DNA of 64,000 nucleotides from Streptomyces sp. NBC_00271 (lineage in GTDB: Bacteria; Actinomycetota; Actinomycetes; Streptomycetales; Streptomycetaceae). A program made the translations under genes and the position numbers. Within the stretch, counting starts at the first letter, position 1, and each line of letters starts with the position of its first letter. The notes below the pieces were generated by a model that was not told where the DNA came from, made no database searches, and saw only the letters and a list, made by a program, of their open reading frames with translations. This document shows positions 60,766-64,000 of this stretch, in pieces. The DNA is taken from positions 4,588,001-4,652,000 of the forward strand of contig NZ_CP108070.1 in assembly GCF_036178845.1 (NCBI RefSeq). The letters run 5' to 3'.

Positions 60766-62952
60766 GTGACTGCCGTCACAGACCACACGGATCACGCCGA
60801 CCACACCGGAGACGATTCCCCCGAAGACGGCACGCCCGATCACGGAATGTCCGGTCACGACGCGTCCGACCACGGGGGCGCGTCCGACCAGGGAAGTTCC
60901 GAAAACGGCCGCCCTGAAGGCTTGCGTTCCGAGACCGACTCCCCGGCGGCCTTCGCCACGGAAGCCGCGGACGGCGAGCCCGCCGCCGGGGAGGCTCCCA
61001 TGGAGTCCGTGGCGAAGGCGAAGCCGGAGGTGGAAGCCGAGGCGGACGCACAGAGAAAAACGCAGACAAAAGCGGAGACAGAAGCGGAGACACAATCGGA
61101 GACGGAGACGGAGGACACCGACAGGGCCCAGGAGGTCACCTTCGATGCCCCGCGTGGCGGCGCGCACACACGCGTGCGGGACGACTCCGGGCACACACGC
61201 GTGAAGGACGACGATGTCGGTACCCGTGCCGAGTCGGAGACCGCCTGGGACGACGGGCTGATCGCCCGCCGCGTGTCCGAGACGGCCCCCGGACAGGAGG
61301 CACTCGCCCCGTCCCTGGTCCTGGAGACCAGGACCGCCGTACAGGCCCCGCCGACCCCGCTCGCGTACGACGGACCCCTGAAGTCGCGCCTTGACGCGCT
61401 CCGCGAGCTGGTGGGGTTGTCGCGCACCCGGCTGGACAGCGGGACGCTCGCCGAGGCGAGCCGGGTCCTCGACGAGGCGGCGGCGCGCCGCAAGCTGTCC
61501 GGTGAGCACACCGTCGTCGCCATCGCCGGGGCCACCGGCAGCGGCAAGTCGCAGCTCTTCAACGCGCTCGCCGGGGTGGCCATTTCGGAGACGGGCGTGC
61601 GCAGGCCCACCACCGCCGCGCCCATCGCGTGCAGCTGGAGCGACGGCGCGGCGACCCTCATCGACCGGCTCGGCATCCCGGGACGACTGCGCAGACGTCC
61701 ACTGCAGAGCCCGGAGGCGGAGGCGCAACTGCGTGGCCTCGTCCTGGTCGACCTGCCCGACCACGACTCCGCGGCCGTCCAGCACCGCGAGCAGGTGGAC
61801 CGCATCCTGGCGCTCGTCGACGCGGTCATCTGGGTCGTCGACCCCGAGAAGTACGCGGACGCCATGCTCCACGAGCGATATCTGCGGCCCATGGCGGGCC
61901 ACGGGGAGGTCACCTTCGTGGTCCTCAACCAGGTGGACCGGCTGCCCGGCGAGGCCGCCGACCAGGTCCTCGACGATCTGCGCCGGCTGCTCGACGAGGA
62001 CGGGATCGCACTGGGCGAGTACGGCGAACCGGGCGCCACCGTGATGGCGCTGTCCGCGCTCACCGGGGACGGCATCGGCGAACTGCGCGAGTCGCTCGGC
62101 CAGTTCCTGGCCGAGCGGGGCGCCGCCGCCCGTCGAATTTCGGCCGATCTCGACGCGGCCGCCGCGCGACTGCGCCCCGTCTACTCGACCGGGCGGCGCA
62201 CGGGGCTCAGCGAGGAGGCGCGCGACGAGTTCGCGGACCGGCTCGCGGACGCGGTGGGCGCCACGGCGGCCGGCCAGGCGGCCGAGCGCGCGTGGCGCCG
62301 CAACGCCAACCGCGCGTGCGGCACCCCCTGGCTGCGGCTGTGGCGCTGGGTCCAGGGCGGGGGGGACTCGATGACGGGCCGGCTGTCGCTACGGGCACCC
62401 GCGGACGAGGAAGCCACGGCCCGGCAGCGCGTCGAACAGGCGGTGCGTACGGTGGCGGACCGGGCGGCCCGCGGGCTGCCCGCGCCCTGGGCGCAGGCGG
62501 TGCGCGAGGCGGCCGTGCGCGGTGCGCAGGGGCTGTCGGAGGCGCTGGACGAGATGGCGACGCGCGCCACGACTCCGGTGGGGCGGCCACCGCGGCCCGG
62601 CTGGTGGCCCGCCGCCGTGCTCGCGCAGGTCTCGATGACGATGCTTCAGATCATCGGCGGGCTGTGGCTGCTGGCGCAGATCATCGGGTTCACGGCGCCG
62701 AACCTCGGGTTGCCGGTGCTGCTGATGTTGGCGGGCATCATCGGCGGTCCGGTCGTCGAGTGGGGCAGCAGGATGGCGGCGCGCGGACCCGCCAGGCGGT
62801 ACGGGCTAGAAGCGGAACGGCGACTGCGCGAGGCCGCCGCCGGGTGCGGGAGGGCGCGGGTACTCGATCCGGTGGCGGCGGAGTTGCTGCGGTATCGGGA
62901 GGTACGGGAGCAGTACGGGCGGGTCACGGGGGCGTCTGCGCCGGTCGGATGA
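60766..62952 (+). CDS. membrane-associated YfjP-like GTPase 2
   Basis: A 728-residue protein. Residues ~1-200 are disordered and very acidic, with a His/Asp-rich start (TDHTDHADHTGDD) and Glu/Thr repeats. The G domain has AIAGATGSGKSQLFNALAG, RRPTTAAPIAC, VLVDLPDHDS and VVLNQVDRLPG. Two helices near the C-terminus (SMTMLQIIGGLWLLAQIIGF, GLPVLLMLAGIIGG) make it a membrane protein. GTG 60766 is used with AAGGAG 11 nt upstream; GTG 60757 would overlap the previous stop (GTGA). It probably works with GTPase 1; function unknown. Confidence 0.88.
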   Translation: MTAVTDHTDHADHTGDDSPEDGTPDHGMSGHDASDHGGASDQGSSENGRPEGLRSETDSPAAFATEAADGEPAAGEAPMESVAKAKPEVEAEADAQRKTQTKAETEAETQSETETEDTDRAQEVTFDAPRGGAHTRVRDDSGHTRVKDDDVGTRAESETAWDDGLIARRVSETAPGQEALAPSLVLETRTAVQAPPTPLAYDGPLKSRLDALRELVGLSRTRLDSGTLAEASRVLDEAAARRKLSGEHTVVAIAGATGSGKSQLFNALAGVAISETGVRRPTTAAPIACSWSDGAATLIDRLGIPGRLRRRPLQSPEAEAQLRGLVLVDLPDHDSAAVQHREQVDRILALVDAVIWVVDPEKYADAMLHERYLRPMAGHGEVTFVVLNQVDRLPGEAADQVLDDLRRLLDEDGIALGEYGEPGATVMALSALTGDGIGELRESLGQFLAERGAAARRISADLDAAAARLRPVYSTGRRTGLSEEARDEFADRLADAVGATAAGQAAERAWRRNANRACGTPWLRLWRWVQGGGDSMTGRLSLRAPADEEATARQRVEQAVRTVADRAARGLPAPWAQAVREAAVRGAQGLSEALDEMATRATTPVGRPPRPGWWPAAVLAQVSMTMLQIIGGLWLLAQIIGFTAPNLGLPVLLMLAGIIGGPVVEWGSRMAARGPARRYGLEAERRLREAAAGCGRARVLDPVAAELLRYREVREQYGRVTGASAPVG

Positions 62953-63161
62953 CGAGGAAGAACTCCACGGGCTGAAGTGCCTCCACCCCTTCGGGTGACG
63001 CGGTTGTCCACAACCGGCCGGTAGCACACAGGGCTCAGCGGGCCCGGCCCGACGAAGGCAGTCTGAACTCGCGGCGATCGCAGCGCATGCGAACGCAGAG
63101 CGTGTGAACGCAGAGCACGCGAAAGCCGCGACAGACGCATTCGTACGGAGAGGGGTCGGGC

Positions 63162-63629
63162 ATGAACGAGACGATGGTGTGCGCGGTGGGGAACGTGGCG
63201 ACGCAGCCGGTGTACCGAGAGTTGGCGAACGGCGCGTCGGCGAGGTTCCGCCTGGCGGTGACGGCGCGGTACTGGGACCGCGAGAAGAGCGCCTGGACGG
63301 ACGGGCACACCAATTTCTTCACCGTGTGGGCGAACCGCGCGCTCGCCACCAACGTGGGGGCATCGCTGTCGGTGGGCGATCCCGTCATCGTGCAGGGCAG
63401 GTTGAAGGTGCGTACCGAGGTACGCGAAGGACAGAGCTGGACGTCGGCGGACATCGACGCGGTGGCCATCGGCCACGACCTCTCCCGCGGCACCTCGGCC
63501 TTCCGCCGCCCGAACAAGGAAGGGGACACGACCGCGTCCCCCCGGCCCGAGCCCAACTGGGAGACGGAGCCGGAGAGTCGTTCCCTGGACGTCTCCCAAC
63601 AGCAGCCGGAACCCGCCGGGGTGACCTGA
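63162..63629 (+). CDS. ssbB: single-stranded DNA-binding protein, SsbB type
   Basis: A 155-residue OB-fold SSB from ATG 63162 (GGAGAGGGG upstream). VGNVATQPVYREL, FRLAVTARYWDRE, NFFTVWANRALATNV and VGDPVIVQGRLKVRTEV are the DNA-binding core. The C-terminal tail is short and ends in EPAGVT, without the acidic DDDIPF tip of the main SSB. In Streptomyces this is the SsbB paralogue, which acts in chromosome segregation during sporulation. Two GTPase genes precede it in the same direction. Confidence 0.92.
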   Translation: MNETMVCAVGNVATQPVYRELANGASARFRLAVTARYWDREKSAWTDGHTNFFTVWANRALATNVGASLSVGDPVIVQGRLKVRTEVREGQSWTSADIDAVAIGHDLSRGTSAFRRPNKEGDTTASPRPEPNWETEPESRSLDVSQQQPEPAGVT

Positions 63630-63670
63630 CGTCAGGTACGGAATCGCCCTGGCCGGCCGACCTGACCGAA

Positions 63671-63729
63671 CTGCGGCTTATCGACAAATCCGCACCGGAC
63701 AGTCCCCATTGATTTGTCGATAAGCGCAG
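63671..63729. promoter_or_regulatory. AT-rich 15 bp inverted repeat downstream of ssbB
   Basis: GCTTATCGACAAATC and its exact complement GATTTGTCGATAAGC are separated by 20 nt; a one-base bulge extends the arms by CTGCG/CGCAG. It is far less GC-rich than usual terminators here. It may be a bidirectional terminator, an operator or a recombination site. Confidence 0.6.
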
Positions 63730-63747
63730 CTCACAGGCTCGCCGACC

Positions 63748-63776
63748 GATAACGATTCCGATTCGGATCGGTTATC
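63748..63776. promoter_or_regulatory. imperfect palindrome upstream of the last gene
   Basis: GATAACGATTCCGATTCGGATCGGTTATC reads nearly the same on both strands (GATAAC/GTTATC ends, CCGA/TCGG centre). Its place ~130 nt upstream of an exported-protein gene fits an operator or promoter element. Confidence 0.5.
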
Positions 63777-63903
63777 CGACGGCAGGACCGGGAAGCGCGG
63801 TGCGCCCACGTCCTTAGGATGCCGGGCATAGCTCACGGGGCTTCTGATTCTGCTGGCGGGACCGTCCCCCCATGTCAACGGGTCCTGCTCGAAGGGGAAT
63901 TCT

Positions 63904-64000
63904 GTGTTTTCTTCGTTCTCTGCGTGGTCCGCGCGCAGGCGAGGGGCCGCTCGCCTCGCCGCCGCGACGTTGGTGTCGGGGCTCGTCGCCGCGGGGGCGC
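63904..64000 (+). CDS. exported protein, 3' partial
   Basis: GTG 63904 follows AAGGGG. The 32 codons inside the window encode a signal peptide: basic SARRRGAARL then hydrophobic AAATLVSGLVAAGA. The pattern resembles streptomycete surface proteins that follow ssbB (thioester-domain or LPxTG-like proteins), but the mature part is cut off by the window end. Confidence 0.65.
   Translation, partial: MFSSFSAWSARRRGAARLAAATLVSGLVAAGA

Overview
The window is high-GC actinobacterial DNA and almost certainly from a Streptomyces or close relative. The signs are extreme third-position GC, many GTG/TTG starts, WecB/WecC and EttA proteins of streptomycete type, a linked DUF1876 gene, an SsbB-type single-strand binding protein, and an AICE-type integrated element next to a tRNA-Arg gene.

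Layout. (1) 1-4.2 kb: a PP2C phosphatase (5' end outside the window), a vWA protein and an FHA protein, all co-directional; the first and last carry zinc ribbons. This looks like a Ser/Thr phosphorylation module. (2) 4.2-8.6 kb: housekeeping genes, namely an isoaspartate-methyltransferase-like protein, a group II truncated haemoglobin, a hypothetical protein, a hotdog thioesterase and ettA (the last three form a minus-strand operon). (3) 8.65-11.2 kb: a small insertion bounded by a ~150 bp imperfect direct repeat, holding a secreted protein, a broken tyrosine integrase and a membrane-anchored coiled-coil protein. (4) 11.5-13.2 kb: a secreted WxL-like protein and a DUF916-like membrane-anchored partner. 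(5) 13.3-20.2 kb: DUF1876 protein, nucleoside hydrolase, an ABC exporter whose permease carries a one-base frameshift, and a divergent two-component system.

(6) 20.2-43.4 kb: a large exopolysaccharide/cell-surface cluster. It has a Wzc-like kinase with its LMW tyrosine phosphatase, a LAETG sortase substrate, a DUF4012 protein, a glutaminyl cyclase lipoprotein, a polyprenyl-phosphate sugar-1-phosphate transferase, an alpha-toroid protein, an asparagine-synthase-like amidotransferase, a bi-domain oxidoreductase, WecB and WecC (UDP-ManNAc and UDP-ManNAcA supply), FkbM and SAM methyltransferases, a flippase, a Wzy-type polymerase, a GT4 transferase and a WecG/TagA-family transferase. Together these can initiate, elongate, modify, flip and polymerise a repeat unit that probably contains ManNAcA.

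(7) 43.4-58.8 kb: an accessory region built from layered integrations. It holds 3' fragments of at least four tRNA genes (Ser-TGA, Arg-TCT, Arg-CCT, Val-TAC-like), a second broken integrase, IS110 and IS1182/IS5-like transposase remnants, and an AICE replication/integration block (truncated repSA, xis, int) beside an intact tRNA-Arg(TCT). A 91 bp perfect repeat (48209-48299 and 58726-58816) marks the two ends of a 10.5 kb element. Cargo includes DinB, DUF6928, DUF4331 and SDR proteins; just outside it lies a TerD domain fused to a PD-(D/E)xK-like nuclease, the most interesting single gene here.

(8) 58.8-64 kb: chromosome backbone with two dynamin/YfjP-like GTPases, ssbB and the start of an exported protein cut by the window end. 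No CRISPR array, rRNA or biosynthetic PKS/NRPS gene was seen. All calls rest on reading the sequence; no database search was run.
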